In this document: piece by piece, positions 51,519-64,000 of the stretch
How positions within the stretch are numbered: the stretch's first letter is position 1
How the letters are laid out: each line of letters starts with the position of its first letter
Assembly: GCA_037903355.1 (NCBI GenBank)
Contig: JBAJFE010000005.1
Location: forward strand, 3,968,001-4,032,000
DNA length: 64,000 bases
From: Trichuris trichiura
Lineage: Eukaryota; Nematoda; Enoplea; Trichinellida; Trichuridae
Reading direction: 5' to 3'
Translations under genes and position numbers: made by a program
The notes under the pieces: model-generated
The model's input: the letters and a program-made list of their open reading frames with translations, nothing else
Told to the model about the DNA's origin: nothing
The model's database searches: none

Positions 51519-53208
51519 ATGAAATTACTGCTGCTACTTTGTACTCTTCTCGCTACAATAAATCTTCACCTCTGCCAAAGAGGATTCATTGAGATCCTCA
51601 CGAGTTGTGACGTAGACAAGCTCAATAGAGAGGTCAGTAGCAAATACCGATGTGTCATGTCTGAACTTACGGATTGCTTTTCAAGAACGCGGGAATGATA
51701 AAGGCTACATCAGCAGAACTATAAAAACATTACAGCAGCAACCATTTGACTAAATATAGCATATTAAATGGACAGCACAAATTGACTAATCTCTTCTAAA
51801 AGCAGTGATACCGGTGTACCTTTAAGGAAGGTGACCTTATCTACATGGGTTTTTGGATAAACATTGAAACTGCTAAAGGAGAAAATACTATTACTATGCA
51901 GCTATATAAATCAGAGAGCTCTCAGCTGTCGAACAATAAATAGAAGAAAAAATGTGATTATCATTTCCTCATAAAATCTGTCTTCTAGCCAAAATATGTG
52001 TAAGCTACCAAGCATAAAGCAACGGCAATAAAGAAACTCGTATGTTACAACATTGCAATGGGTGCATAAGTTTATTGCAGAGCCTTTATTAACATAAAAT
52101 CAAGGAAATTTTTCTTGATCTACCAGCCTTTGAAAACCCTTATTCATTCAAATCACGATTACTTCTGCTCAAGAGAAAGTACGCTATTTTAGTACAGCTG
52201 GAAGAACGAAGAATTCCTGAAGAAACATTCCGACGTAAGTCGCATGAAATTTAAAACTGTTTTAGTTTTGTCCGGTCGTTTACATGAAACACGCGTCTTG
52301 AAATCTTATCTTTAAGCCGTCTTAGCTTTTCAATTGTATCACTTTTACGTCGCTCTCCCACGGTACAGCGAACAGAAAACGTCAAAAAAATAAGGCTTGG
52401 CAATATACGCTTCAATATGAACTATTTGACTGACGCTGTAATCTTACAGTTGCTTGTTAAAGGCAACGTTTGTTCTTTTTCGTAGTTATACTGATTGATG
52501 GAAGTTAGCAGTGAAATGGGCATATCCATCGTGGACAGGAAGTATTAATTTTCATAAGCTATCTATGAGCACCAAGAAAAGAATCCAGTCACTTCCATCG
52601 CTTTAGGCAGCTTACAATAAAGTGTACTTATTAACAAATCGCTAATGTTTGACATTTACCAAAGAGAAAACAAATCTCTTTTGTGACGCACTAATAAGCA
52701 ACGATCTATTTGATCAAAAGCTTTTAGAAATGCCAAGCGATCAAAGGATTGGAACTCACATGCAACGAAGAATGCATTGAAGAAGCAAATCGTTGTTTCT
52801 TCTCAGCAAGCTACTACGATTACTGCATAGTCGACTGCAGATTACGGGTATCACAGTTCGCGTATATTTTCCCTTTCCTACATTTCATAAACTTTCTTCA
52901 TATACAATTTGCATAGCTGAACACAATATAATTACGCGTAAACGTTAAAGCGCAATCGCATCGATGCAAAGACCATTGCTTTCACATAAGTTCATTAACC
53001 CTGCAAAAAAAACTAGATTCTACGACTTTCAATCACTTCGATTGGGGCAATTACTATTGATAGCAAAAGTTTTCTTTTTGCATTTAGTTTGGTGTTAAAA
53101 CCGCTGTTTCTACTTTAGAAACTGAAAGCCATCATAGAGAAAGACTATTATCAAAACAGGTCAAAGCAAAAAGCAAAGAAAGTACGATTCCAACTGGAGA
53201 AAAAATGA
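51519..53208 (+). CDS. Array gene I: divergent, cysteine-richer secreted protein, 121 aa
   Basis: Exons 51519..51632, 52193..52234, 52728..52847 and 53119..53208, all phase 0 (donors gtcagt, gtaagt, gtatca; acceptors attttag, cttttag, actttag). Signal peptide near MKLLLLLCTLLATINLHLC. Exon 2 encodes YSWKNEEFLKKHSD. Exon 3 keeps the four family cysteines (64, 68, 85, 89) and adds two (54 and 75); exon 1 contributes cysteines 19 and 30 in or near the mature chain. The 29-aa tail is basic with no Ser run. Poly(A) signal at 53394. It is the most diverged member, at the right end of the array, with the shortest introns. Confidence 0.75.
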
Positions 53209-53756
53209 ACGTGAAAACCTTGTGCACTATTCACTTCCTTACACATTGCTGACTGAACAGTATTTGCTTTTTGCCCAGACATTGCGTGTAACAATAAACG
53301 AAGGCAAAGCGGCAGCGAATACAAATGGAACTTCGAAAGACTAAGTGACATTTAATGGACAATTCTGCGCAGCACATTTCTACACTTAACAGTAATAAAA
53401 CTTTCGAAACGTAGATTCCAACACAACTTAATGAAAGCGGTTTGAGAGTTCAACTCCTAAGAATTTTGCCTAGCACTTTTCGGAAGCTCATATACTTCAA
53501 ATGAGCGCTTGAATTCATTACTACATAGACTTTCGAAACATTGCCAATCACAATTCATAACCCTGAATGGAATATACTCAACTAAGAAAAGCAGTAGGTA
53601 GTACCAAGCGTCATGGAACACACAAGAATTCTTGCCACAGTGAAAGACCTAATAATACAGCACCGTATTTGAAAACGTTATAGTTTATTCAAGGTCCACT
53701 ACGCGATGCCATGCATTTCGTATAAGCATCAGCTATAAACATGGAAGAGAAGAAGC

Positions 53757-54308
53757 CTACTCGAAGCCCTGTTCACCTATCGTTAACGCGTTCACGTAGA
53801 ACATTAAGGCAATAAACAATGACAGGAACAAGAAAGGTAATGCTTGTTCCAATAACGACCTCGCTGAACCGGATGACGAAACTACGGGAGACATCAGCAT
53901 AGTTTCCTCGTTTTCTTGTTGCGCCAGCATAAGTTCTGTGCACCTACGGCGATTACGATCATTGGAATAGCTTCCAATACCCGCCGCGGAAAATCTTTCC
54001 GGCGAAAGTCTTCTATCGCCTCTTCTGTCGCGTTCACTCCCATCATCCGACCGTTGCCTTTCCACGTACAACAAAGACATCAAAGCGACAGTGCAGCTCA
54101 GCAAGGTTGGAACAACCTCGTACGGGCAGCACGTGTTGCAGCGATGTGAGCCGCAACAATGCGAACAACTCGCAACTTCTTTGTTCGTGCAAGCAATTGT
54201 TGACGATCCTAAGGACACCACATCTTCCTTACTTTCTTGCTTTGGCGTAGAAACAGGCGCTGAGGATTCCTCCAAAAGTTTCTTACGCAACTGAGCACGT
54301 GTTATCAT
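53757..54308 (-). CDS. Unrecognised membrane protein, 183 aa, single exon
   Basis: Open frame from an ATG at 54308 (MITRAQLRKKLLEESS) to a stop at 53757. The middle has a Cys/His cluster (CSHCCGSHRCNTCC, about residues 47-61), then a hydrophobic stretch (VVPTLLSCTVALMSLLYV, about 64-81), an Arg/Asp-rich hydrophilic region and a C-terminal hydrophobic helix (LPFLFLSLFIALMFYV). This suggests two membrane spans or a tail anchor. AATAAA on the minus strand lies at 53689-53684, about 70 nt after the stop. It converges on gene I. No family recognised; composition is less AT-biased than the spacers. Confidence 0.6.
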   Translation of the reverse strand: MITRAQLRKKLLEESSAPVSTPKQESKEDVVSLGSSTIACTNKEVASCSHCCGSHRCNTCCPYEVVPTLLSCTVALMSLLYVERQRSDDGSERDRRGDRRLSPERFSAAGIGSYSNDRNRRRCTELMLAQQENEETMLMSPVVSSSGSARSLLEQALPFLFLSLFIALMFYVNALTIGEQGFE

Positions 54309-56815
54309 TTTCCATCAACGGGACTTCAAAGGGAACCTTTCCAGGAAAACTGTCCTCTCTGTTCCTCCTAACCAACCGGATACCGTTGCAAACTCAAGCG
54401 ACCTGAGCGGTAGGCAAAGAAACTTCGAAGCAACCTACCGAGCTCGGCAACGGAAGCAACAACTAAAACGAACTCATTTACACAGTCGCCTAGCTTCAAA
54501 GTAAATCTAAAGTGCCATTTTAAAGTACGCGTTGGAACGCTCCGGCCAACCTAATTTCAAATCTCTACGTACCTGCGAATCAATTATGGTAGGACGAGTA
54601 CCTGCTGATCAAATACAGTAGTCACTCAGCCAACTTGAAGGCGTTAAACTCTCCCATTGACATAAATCAACAAAAGCCGCTTAGAGGATGCGCTAATGGA
54701 ATTTTTATGCAAAATTCTTACGTACAAAATCAAACCGATTTCAGCACAATGAACGTTTCAAAACGTATTATCAGACCATTCGGAAATACTTCACCGGGCG
54801 AAAGCTCCCAAAGTGCGCTTAAGAAAATTAAAATTATTTAAGCGAAGAGTTGATTTAGCAAATAAAAATTCTGCACGAAAATCCGCGCGCGCGTCCGACG
54901 CGCTTCAAGCCCAATGGAATGCCAACAATTGGACCAAACCTAACGGCGAAAAAAACGCGACACTTTTTGCATGCCGCAACTCAAAATTGACCAGCCTAAA
55001 ACCAATCAATTAATCTTCAATGTAAATGTCAGCAATTTTCTCAAAAAATGCAAAATGATATGAACCGGGTACGCGCGAGCCGAAAGTTCAAATTAAAAAG
55101 ATTCTGCGCAACAACAACAACAACGAAACCACGCGACGGAAAATTGACAAAGCACGTGGCGACGCAGTTGAAAAGAACTCAGCCAACAAACTGACATACG
55201 TTCAAGATAAGGAAGTTGCGTAGTGCTGACGTCACTAGTCAAACCTACTTACTACTTCCGCGAAAGCCCATTTTGAAAAGCATTGTTTCTTCCTGCCGGA
55301 ACAGCTGAGAGCTCAAAGCCTTTCAGCAGATGAAGTTATTATTAGCAGCGATGATAAAAAGTTGTTCAGAAGAAGGGAAAGGCAAGTTGGCCACAAAAAA
55401 AGTAAATAATAAAATGGATATTAAAATAGACTAACGCTAATAAGAGAGACTCTTAAGAAGACCACTAAACAAAAAAAGCCACCATCACCTCGACGGACGC
55501 TTCTAAAAATGGATACCTCGTGAATGAGGATTGAGAAATAAGAAGTGTTGTCCCGAAATAAACGCTACGCGAAAGAAGAGCTTATTTATGCGAGTATCTT
55601 TTTCCCATAACACAATGACGTAGAGAAGAGGCAAGTTGGCTTGTCAAAAATGTCGTTACAGCTTGCGCAACAGAGGTGCTCATTTCAACGGCCGTCAATT
55701 GAACCGATTGACCGCCTGCTTTACGTTACCATCAAATCTATTCAGTTTTCAGTGAAGAGCTTCAAGTTGGTGCCGTTTGGCAGCATAGAGACAACTTTGC
55801 GCACATGTGGCCCACATGTCAGCAAACTATGCTCATGTCAGTCCGCACTGAGCACCGCGAGCAATGGGTGCAAAGCTTATTTTCATTTCCTATGCAAGCC
55901 AAACTTATGCGATGCACACTTACTACGTCTGTACGGTACGCAACCGTTGTGCCCATAATGACGCTTTGATCGTCGTCCAATACGACAACAAATACATGCG
56001 AACGATACACTGACAACATTTACGTCTCAGGTAAGCAAACGTTATAGAGCAAAGATGCAATTAAAATATACACTACGAATTCTGCCCACATTTCGCATTG
56101 ACTCATGGCCATACTTTGTCCTTCGAAACTTTTCCGCCACTGTTAAGACAGTATTTGAATGCATTCTTAGCTCGCTACGGCTTTCTAGTCATTTTTACCT
56201 ACCGACCATTCAGTGATTGGTTCATTTTTAAAATAATATATACCATACACACTTGGCGCAAACATTGTATTTTGTTACATTACATCAAATCTATATTGAA
56301 ACTATTTTTCGTTTTTGAAAATAACGCCTAAGCGATACGCGTAAAGTTGTAAATAAATTCAAATTAAAAGAGTTTGAACTTTCAAAGTCATCATTAACAA
56401 TTAAGAGCAGCTGACAAATTTTGTTAAGAGGCTAAAAGTTGAAGAATTGCAAATGCCTCATTTTTAGGCGCTCCAGTTTGAAGAACAACTTTCAAGCGAA
56501 AGATTAACTATACGCCTAAAGCTTTCACGCGGTAGCGATGCTGTTCTCAAAAGGAGTGCGCTTTTACAGCAGTGATTTTTTCTATGCATGTTAGCATTTA
56601 AACATAGTTATAGATAACATGCTTCAATACCGCGTTTGAAGGACTGTCGGTAGAGTAGGTACGTCAGGTATGTTTTCTCCATTTAACTATTCTTAAAGGT
56701 ATGCCCATATGTCGAAAAGCAGTTTAAATTTTGCTATGCCTGTTTTGGAAATTTATAGATGCTATTTTCTTTCATTACGCTTTCGGCATTCTAATATGCT
56801 AATTTTTATATGCAG
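54309..56815. other. Intergenic region before the coiled-coil gene
   Basis: No exon could be supported. A perfect TGACGTCA (CRE/ATF-type palindrome) lies at 55227-55234. A decayed GGGCGAAAGCTCCC near 54797 resembles the hammerhead 3' half only. The open frame 55641-55958 contains a 54-bp block shared with 43622-43675 and is not otherwise gene-like. Promoters or a 5' untranslated exon of the flanking genes may lie here. Confidence 0.4.
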
Positions 56816-56819
56816 ACCA

Positions 56820-59800
56820 ATGATGAATGGCAACGTGCAAATGAGCGCTTCGTTTCCGTGCTCAACGACCAATTGTAAACAAGGTGACAACAAGAGTCTA
56901 TCGTTACCAAGAAAGGGCATTTTGAAACAATCGGCAAGCGCCAATCAGCTGGAAACGAGCCGCGAATTATCCAGGGATCGATCAAGGTCATTGTCACCAA
57001 ATCGTGACGTCATTTCATCTGATCATACGGTCGTGCCAAAACCGTCGGTACGGCAAAGCAAGAAGTCCAAAATTCCCAAGCTTTCAGTTACTTGGGGAGA
57101 AACAAGCCCGGATCAACAGGATGAAGACGAAAACGAAGAGCTGCTGGAAAGGGATAGGGAAACTGCTATTATTTCTACTACTGGTAAGTACTACTTTTCG
57201 TCTGCTTTTATTCTTTCATCAATACTCGCGGTACAACACAAGTATTATTCAATATACAAAAGTGCAACAAGTTGCAACGTGAGACCTCATTCAAGTCCAA
57301 CCCATCTCCATTGTAGTACCATTGGAGCCTGAAGCTCTAAGCCTAAGCCTATAACATTTTTAAAACTTTCAAAACCGTCTATGGCTTAGTTAAGGCGGTG
57401 CATCGACAATGCCCTTTTCAAAATTTTAGAGAACGTGACTATTACAGTAATTTCTTCTTAATTGCTTAGAATGTTGAAATAATATTAAATTCTCGTTTTG
57501 AAGACGCAGCGTCGGCACCTGGAAAACTACGTTAGCAAAAAAACCATTGAACATACTAACGGAACAGGTTGCCCCCGTTTGTAAAAAGAAATGGAGACTT
57601 GCATGTTGGTTACGAAATGCTTCATGTTTAGCTGATTGATAGTACGTGATTGAAAAGTATTTTTACACAACGCAGATAAATGAAGTCGTCACCAAGCTAT
57701 CGCCCGCCAAATGTCGTAGCAATGACAGGCGGGAAGCATTCGGAAGGTGCAACAACAAAATAATGCGGTCAGTTAATAGGTTACGTATTGTTTTCAGGAA
57801 CAGACAAAGCAGGCGTGCCAGACGTTACCTGCGTGACGTTTACAGTAATTCAAAATTCTGTTGCGTCAAAAGTGAGTTATTCTTCTAAAGATGATAAAAA
57901 AATAGGCTACACTTCAGCAGACGCGAAACGCGTTTGGTCATTTGACACATTCAAAAAGAAAAGACTACAAAAGGACTTGAATATTCCCTCTGAGTGCAAG
58001 TGCTTAGCATTAAAAAATATATAATCGCCTTCAAGTGAACTTTACATAAGTAGAGATGGCACAGTTAGGTACGAAGCACTGATGGGTTCTTCCAACTCAT
58101 TCCAATAAAATTTCCTTCCATTTGACCCACTATTGCTGACAAATGGCTGCTAATCAGTCATTGCCTACCTTACTCGAGATCACCTCGCTGCTTAAGAACT
58201 CTCCAATTCCTACTACGATGAATAATCGCCGCGCTGCCGTTTACATTCCATCGGTTACGCTCGATTTTGACGTTCTTCAAATCAATGATGAAACACTAAA
58301 CGCGTCATGATCGAAAACTATTGGTTAAGAGCATAGTGACGTGTGAGAAGCATAAATTAAAGCGCTTTGAGTACACCATTGCAGTGTTTATGTTGATACT
58401 TTTGGACAGATGTTCCGAATAGAGCAATGTACCTTCAAGTGGCTTTTACTATGATTGCAATCAAGGAAAAACACGTCAGACGCGCCGGCTGGAATATGTC
58501 ACGTAGAGCAGTGCGCTAAATGAAGAATTTAATGCCGTCATATAGCTTAAGTGTTACGGCAGCATTTTCACTAATTGCTTAAAAGTTAAAAAGACGTCAA
58601 CAAATACAATGATATTACGAAAGTTGTTTCTCCTATTGCTAAGTGTTATAGACTATTCAAATGAAGATGACAATGAATACCCAAAAGAGGAAGCGACAAA
58701 AGGCGAAGAGAATGAAAGCATGGACGGTACTGAGGAGACTCATTCGCAAACGTCCGCTAGTGGATCGACAATTAGCCAATGGTGGCAAGGACGCAGCACC
58801 CGTTACGTACTGCACTGCGACAAGCGAAGCTGCAATGGCCATTCGCATTTGCATGACGAAGACTATATGACCCCAACGCAAAGAAAGAACCGAGAAATGA
58901 CACAGCTCAGAATGCGCCTTAGACAAAAGGAAACCGAACTGGAGGACAGAGAAGCGCATTTGCAACAATTGCGCGATCGCCTAACCGAACTGGAAACAAT
59001 CATGGATCGCGGAGGATTGCTGACCGAAAACTACAGGCTCGCTTCGAAGTTGGCTCAACTGCAGGAAGCGCACAAAAAGGAAAAAAGGCTTATGTGCGAT
59101 CGATTCGAGCAACAGTTCAACCAATTGCGCGACTACTACGAAAGCGAAAGCATAGAACTTAAGGACACGCACGAATTTGAACTGCACGAATTGAGGACAA
59201 TGGCTGAAGATAGCAACGAGTCAACGGGAACAACCGCCTCTTCCGGGGCAAAACCGTCCGGAATTCCAAAACGAAAAGCGGCGAATCTTTTCGACGACTG
59301 GGAGGCGACAACCCCGCCAAGGAAAGACGTCAGCGTTATGACCGAAGAATGGGAACCACCTCTGATCGAAGAACTAAAGGTAAGGAGAACAAGCAACGCA
59401 TTTCTGTAAGCTGACGGAAACTGATGCTAGGCGCATATAGATAAGGACTATTGTAGGCATTCGCTTTTCCAGCATTTAAAAGGGATAATGTCAACCGCTA
59501 TGCACACCGGATTAGTCAGATAACGTCTCAGTTTTCAAATCTGTTACTTCCGGCGGCTAAAGCACAATGTTAAAAAAACGGCACATGTTTTCAACCTTTT
59601 ATAAAAAATGCGCAAACACAGACGAGCCATCGCATACTGCCTTTGTCTGAGCGTAAGGCTGAAGATAAGCCATACGCTTAGGTAAAGGCAGAACACCATA
59701 GCCGGCTGCGCTTTTGGTTGGCAAAGGCGTCTAATGAGAGCTTATGGAACATGAGCATCATTATAAGCTTACGGTATCATTGTGCGACTAGTTGGCCAAA

Positions 59801-62800
59801 GGTTCGCAATTGCTTTTAGAGACACTATATTAAACAGCAAACCATTTACCGTAAACTTCTACCTCGCTTACTTAGGAAAGAAATTTCGTGAGCGTTCTTT
59901 TTATGCAAATTTTCCTACGACACATTTAAAATTCAAAAAAATAGCGTTACTTATTGGATAAGAAGCGCGGACGGCTGCAATGAACAATCATATTTTTGCT
60001 TTGGCGTTTGCTCAAGTTACGGTAGGACAAAATTTGCATCTTTTCAACGAAGCAAAAAAAGGTACTTACCAAACTTGAGGTCTTCGTCAACGAGACCAAA
60101 ATACATACGACCACTTTTGCCAATGACTTATCGGATGATAGCTGAAAGTTTGAGACGAAGTTTTCCCGCCTTTCAAAGGCCCTTGGCGCAGTATCGGCCA
60201 CGTGTAATTACAGTCTTCCTTGTTGTAGGCTTATCATTCGGAATGCGTATTTTTACAAAATTACGTAATGGAATTGCAACGGCAACTGGCAAGCAACGAG
60301 CAAGGAAGTCGCGTCGACAAAACTGAGCCATTGACAGTTGATGTTGGCACTTTGCCAACCGAAGTAGGCGCCGGTAGCGCTGGTGGCGCTGGTGGCGGCG
60401 GTTACTCAGCCATGGAAGCTCAAATTGAAGCGTACAAAACAGAGTGCGTCATTTGGCGCTTAAAGTCGTCCGAGCTGGAAATAGCCTTAAAGGAACAAAT
60501 TGCCGCCAGAGGAAAGATCGAAGAGCAAATGGAAATCATCGAGCGAGACAATGAAGGCTTGGAAAAGTTGGTCAACCAACTGAGATCGCAAATGGCGGCA
60601 ACTACCAACACGCGCGATGAACATCACTTTGACAACACTGTAGAAACGACCAGTTCGGATATGGCTATAGCTTCATCACCAACTGTTCAGCCTCCAGACG
60701 AACCCGCTGACCTCACTAGTGACCAAGCGAAAGATGCAATGACCATTGAAGAACCAAAGAAAGAATCAACTTTCCAATTCGACCCAACCGCGTGGGTAGC
60801 TAGAGAAAGGTACGAAGAGCTACGGGACCAAAAGCATAGCTTGAACGCAGCATTGGTTCTCCTGCGTGGCCAATTGGCGGAACTGGAAAAGAACCAATCA
60901 GATAAAGAGGAGAAGCTTCGCCTCAAAGAGGATATGAATCGATTGTTGGAAAAACAATTGCTCGCCAAACAAGGCGAATACGAGACGTTCCAACTGTCCT
61001 TCATGGATTTGCGTCAGCAAAATGAAAAATTGGCCGGCACAGTTGAGACGTTGGAAAATAAGATTCGCAGGCAGCAAGAGCTTCTCGACCAATGCGGAGT
61101 GACCGTAACGCCGCTAACGAATGGCGAGCCAACCAGCAGCAGGGCAAAGATCGCTTTGGAGAAGGCAGAGATAATTAGTCGCGCCAGGGAAGTTCAAACT
61201 GACTTTGCATACGTCGACCATCAGACAACAATGAGTCAACTGCTCGCCTTGAAGGAGGAATACGACAAATTGAAGGCTCTTCACGATAGCGAATCATCGC
61301 AAAGCAACTTGAAGCTCACCGAGTTGGGCGAAACGTTAAAGGCGAAAAACGACTTGGTCGCCAATCTGACCAGTCAAATTCAAACTTTGTGCGACGAATT
61401 TCAAGCGTTGCAAGAAGGCTTCGAAAGGGAGCGAAGCTGCTACGCTCAGCAGGCCAATCAGCTTGGCGCCATGGTCCAGCGAATACCGTACTTGGAAAAG
61501 GAGCTGCTGAAAACCCGAGTGGACATGCGCAACGCCGAAGAGTTGGCCGGCTCGGAGCGCATCAATTTCCAACGAACAATGGAACAATCGCTGACGGAAA
61601 ATTTGAGGGTGCAAAACGAGACGGCGTCGTTTTGGCGGCTGAAATTGTCAAAAATGGAACAGCAATTGGAAAAGTACAAAAAACGCTTGGACGAAAAGGA
61701 GAACGAGCTGAGCGAGGCGAACATACGCTTCGGCTTGGAGAAGGCCAATCTGGCTCAGCAGGTCAGACTGTCGATGACTGAGGTGGCGGAATTTCAAAAA
61801 CGCTTCAACCGACCGACGGCCAATCAAAAAATCATGGTACAACCACCGATGCGCGACCAAGAGACCAACTGTTTTGTCAAACGGTCGAACGTTGCCACCG
61901 AAGTTCAACGAGACGAATTCTGCGCCGACGCGTCAACGGAAACGGTAAGATACGAAGAGGATCATCAGGTACGACTACTGAAAGGCGAACTGACGACCAC
62001 CAGAGCTCAGATAAATATTCTCCAAAACAAGTTGATCAACGAGGACAAGAAGAGAGTGGAAGCTGACGAGCTGGGCGACCTCTACAAAAAGGCTATGGAG
62101 CAAGCGGAAGATTTGCAACAAGAATTGTCCATCAGCAAGGCGGAAACGAAAATTGCCCAAGAAAATTTGTTCCAAAGGGACCAAGCGTGGCAAGCCGAAA
62201 AGGACCAATTGCTTCGAGCCGAAAAAGACCGCTTTCTTCGCCTCGAAAAGGAATTCGAAATGGTACGCCAGGAATTGAAAGCCATGATGATCAAGCACGA
62301 AAAGGAGAAGGCCGAACTGATCGCCAGGTTGGACAAGGGCAACGTCGTGGCCTCCGCTAGCCGAACAATGGAACGTAGCACGTCCGTACCGCCGGAACCT
62401 ACAGCCAACGAAGGGCCATCCAATAGCGCTACCACAAGCGCCACGTCGCAGGACTACTTCGAATGGATTAAAGACGTGATCAGCGGAGAAGCAAAGTCGC
62501 CCATAACGAGCGAAGCTTCGAAACGAAAACTCGAGCAGACAACCACCGAATTGGAAAAGTGCGTTGAAGAGAAGCGAAAGCTAATGGACCAACTGGACGA
62601 GCAAAAAGCGCTGGTTCAAAGTCTGACCGGCGAACTGATCCTTTACAGAGCCGAAGAAGGTCGAGTTGTAAGACGTCTTGAAGAGCAACTGTCGGCTACG
62701 AAGCATCTTAGCTTTACGGATCTTCTATCCGTTAGCAACGTTGGCCCGGACGGCCGTCCAGCCAAATCGAGTCGTAACAGTCTTCTTCTACGTCATACGT

Positions 62801-63897
62801 TGAACGACACTTGTCGTCAGCTAGTTTTGCTAAGGCAAAAATTCGATCAACTCGAAGCGGATAGAGCCAAGATTCGTTACGAGCTCGACGTGCTAAAGGG
62901 TGACTACGAAATGACTACGCTTAAAAGCGAAGACGATTCGAGGTCGACGAAGACTTCGACGATACCGACGGAACCATCAACGCCTCAGGTTGGTCGAAGA
63001 TCATTCAAACGACTCAACATTCCCATCGTGTCAAGAAAAAAGCGTTCGTCCAGTTGCTCTTCGACTACCGATAGAGCTTCGCAAACGGAAACCGATCGTT
63101 TTCTCCAGAAAAACCATTTGAACAGCACCGATTGGAAGACCGTTTCAACAACGATATCGCAGTCGGCTCAGGAGGTGGCCAAGCTGTACGCCCAAATACA
63201 AGCCTACTACGAGGAGCAGAATGCTCATTTCAAACGCCCGTCCAAGCATCGCCTTAGTCATTTGCTTCAGCAACTTATGGAAGCGCTCCGGACGGCCAAC
63301 AGTCGAATAGCTTCGGCCGTTTCCGTGGAAAAGTCGGTGGAGATGAGCTATCAAATGCAAATGGACAGTCTTCGTCAGCAGCTGCAAATGGCTGAGTACA
63401 ATGCCGCCCAGTTGGGTCGAGAAATTGAAGAATTCAGAATACAACAGCAGAGATACTTCAGCGCCCGATTCGACCGCCTACACAACATACCGTCGTCGTC
63501 GGCGGACGTTCCGTTGGAAAATATACCGGCAGAAGGCTTCAACGATGCATCGCCTTCGTCCAACCGTTCAAATCGTCCGTCCGCCAAAACAGACCAACTG
63601 GAAAGGGAGAAAAGCGAAAGCAGCGGAACTCTGACGCTGCAGCAAAGCAATGATGACCACGGTGACCCAACAACCGTTTCCGCAAATTTGAACGATGCCG
63701 ATGAACGCATGACCAAATCGCTGTGCGAAAACGCGCAGAGCGATCCCTTCGAACCTATACCTTCGCCAAGTATGGCAAATCTAAGCACTGCCGGCGAGTC
63801 TATTGCGTTCTACAGCTGCGACAGTTTGAACCTTAGCTGCGAAGACGTCGACTATCTACACCAACTGTTGCAACTGGAAAGGGAACGTTTCAAAATA
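56820..63897 (+). CDS. Large coiled-coil protein with syntaphilin/syntabulin-like segment (partial)
   Basis: Exons 56820..57183 (phase 1 end), 58652..59379 and 60229..63897, giving 1,587 residues; the donor gtaagt at 63898 shows that it continues past the window. Acceptors are atatgcag, gttatag and ttgttgtag. Residues 173-200 (YVLHCD, DYMTPTQRK) followed by a heptad region (LRMRLRQKETELEDREAHL) resemble the conserved block of syntaphilin/syntabulin, mitochondrial and kinesin-linked cargo adaptors; this comparison is from memory. Most of exon 3 is predicted coiled coil, with a basic Ser-rich patch (SRKKRSSSCSS) before a further coil. Near the N terminus KGILK (32-36) and KLSVTW (87-92) resemble SILK and RVxF PP1-docking motifs. 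The start is the first of two adjacent ATGs after the acceptor; earlier exons are possible. Confidence 0.72.
57798..58024 (+). CDS. Possible alternative 3'-terminal exon of the coiled-coil gene
   Basis: Acceptor gttttcag at 57797 and a phase that joins the first exon in frame (G|GTDKAGVPDVTC...). The frame stays open for 75 codons to a stop at 58022, ending CKCLALKNI, and AATAAA follows near 58104. This would give a protein of about 197 aa without the coiled coil. An internal gtgagt at 57872 would break the frame if spliced to the next exon. It may be an alternative end or an accidental frame. Confidence 0.4.
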
Positions 63898-64000
63898 GTA
63901 AGTATACGTAGTGTAGTTTCTTTTAAAAATTAAGGCTGACGAGGTTGCCTCACGGGGCATTGTCTTTGTTTACGAACGCATTGAGACTTACTGGGAGCAA

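Noticed and set aside
60420..63788. Several minus-strand frames of 60-137 codons under the coiled-coil exon
   Set aside because: They are shadows of a long real exon whose plus-strand frame is open for over 1,200 codons.

Overview
The window is animal nuclear DNA. It has spliced genes with GTAAGT-type donors and pyrimidine-AG acceptors, introns from about 0.3 to 3.3 kb, AATAAA poly(A) signals, TAT/ATT microsatellites, a Penelope-like retroelement, palindromic elements and solo-LTR-like sequence. I suspect an ecdysozoan, perhaps a clade I nematode such as a whipworm relative, but the sequence alone does not prove the taxon.

From 0.4 to 53.2 kb there is one head-to-tail array, all on the + strand, of a four-exon gene family that I do not recognise by name. 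Every intact member has the same plan, and all introns are in phase 0. Exon 1 encodes a signal peptide plus a short mature segment (44, 35 or 38 codons). Exon 2 is always 42 nt and usually starts with Tyr-Tyr. Exon 3 (39-41 codons) carries C-x3-C-x(15-17)-C-x3-C. Exon 4 is a lysine-rich tail, often ending in poly-serine. I count seven apparently intact genes (named here A, C, E, F, G, H, I), two broken ones (B, D) and one orphan exon (A2). A-A2-B and C-D-E look like duplicates of one three-gene block. F and G are a close pair, H is more diverged, and I is the most diverged, with extra cysteines. A promoter-like block sits 81-83 bp before most start codons.

The introns and spacers are full of foldback elements. 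One class carries repeated hammerhead-ribozyme-like cores (CTGANGA, stem II, GAAAGCT), often one on each strand, with compensatory changes in stems I and II. The same core occurs twice in the 3' part of a 5'-truncated Penelope-like element (37.47-38.62 kb) that encodes the end of a reverse transcriptase and a GIY-YIG endonuclease and is bounded by a 14-bp target-site duplication. A different palindromic element occupies the exactly homologous target position in another spacer.

The right flank (53.7-64 kb) is single-copy. A minus-strand single-exon gene encodes a 183-aa protein with two hydrophobic segments. A large + strand gene runs off the right edge; it encodes at least 1,587 aa of coiled-coil protein with a syntaphilin/syntabulin-like segment, possible PP1-docking motifs near the N terminus and a possible alternative short 3' end.
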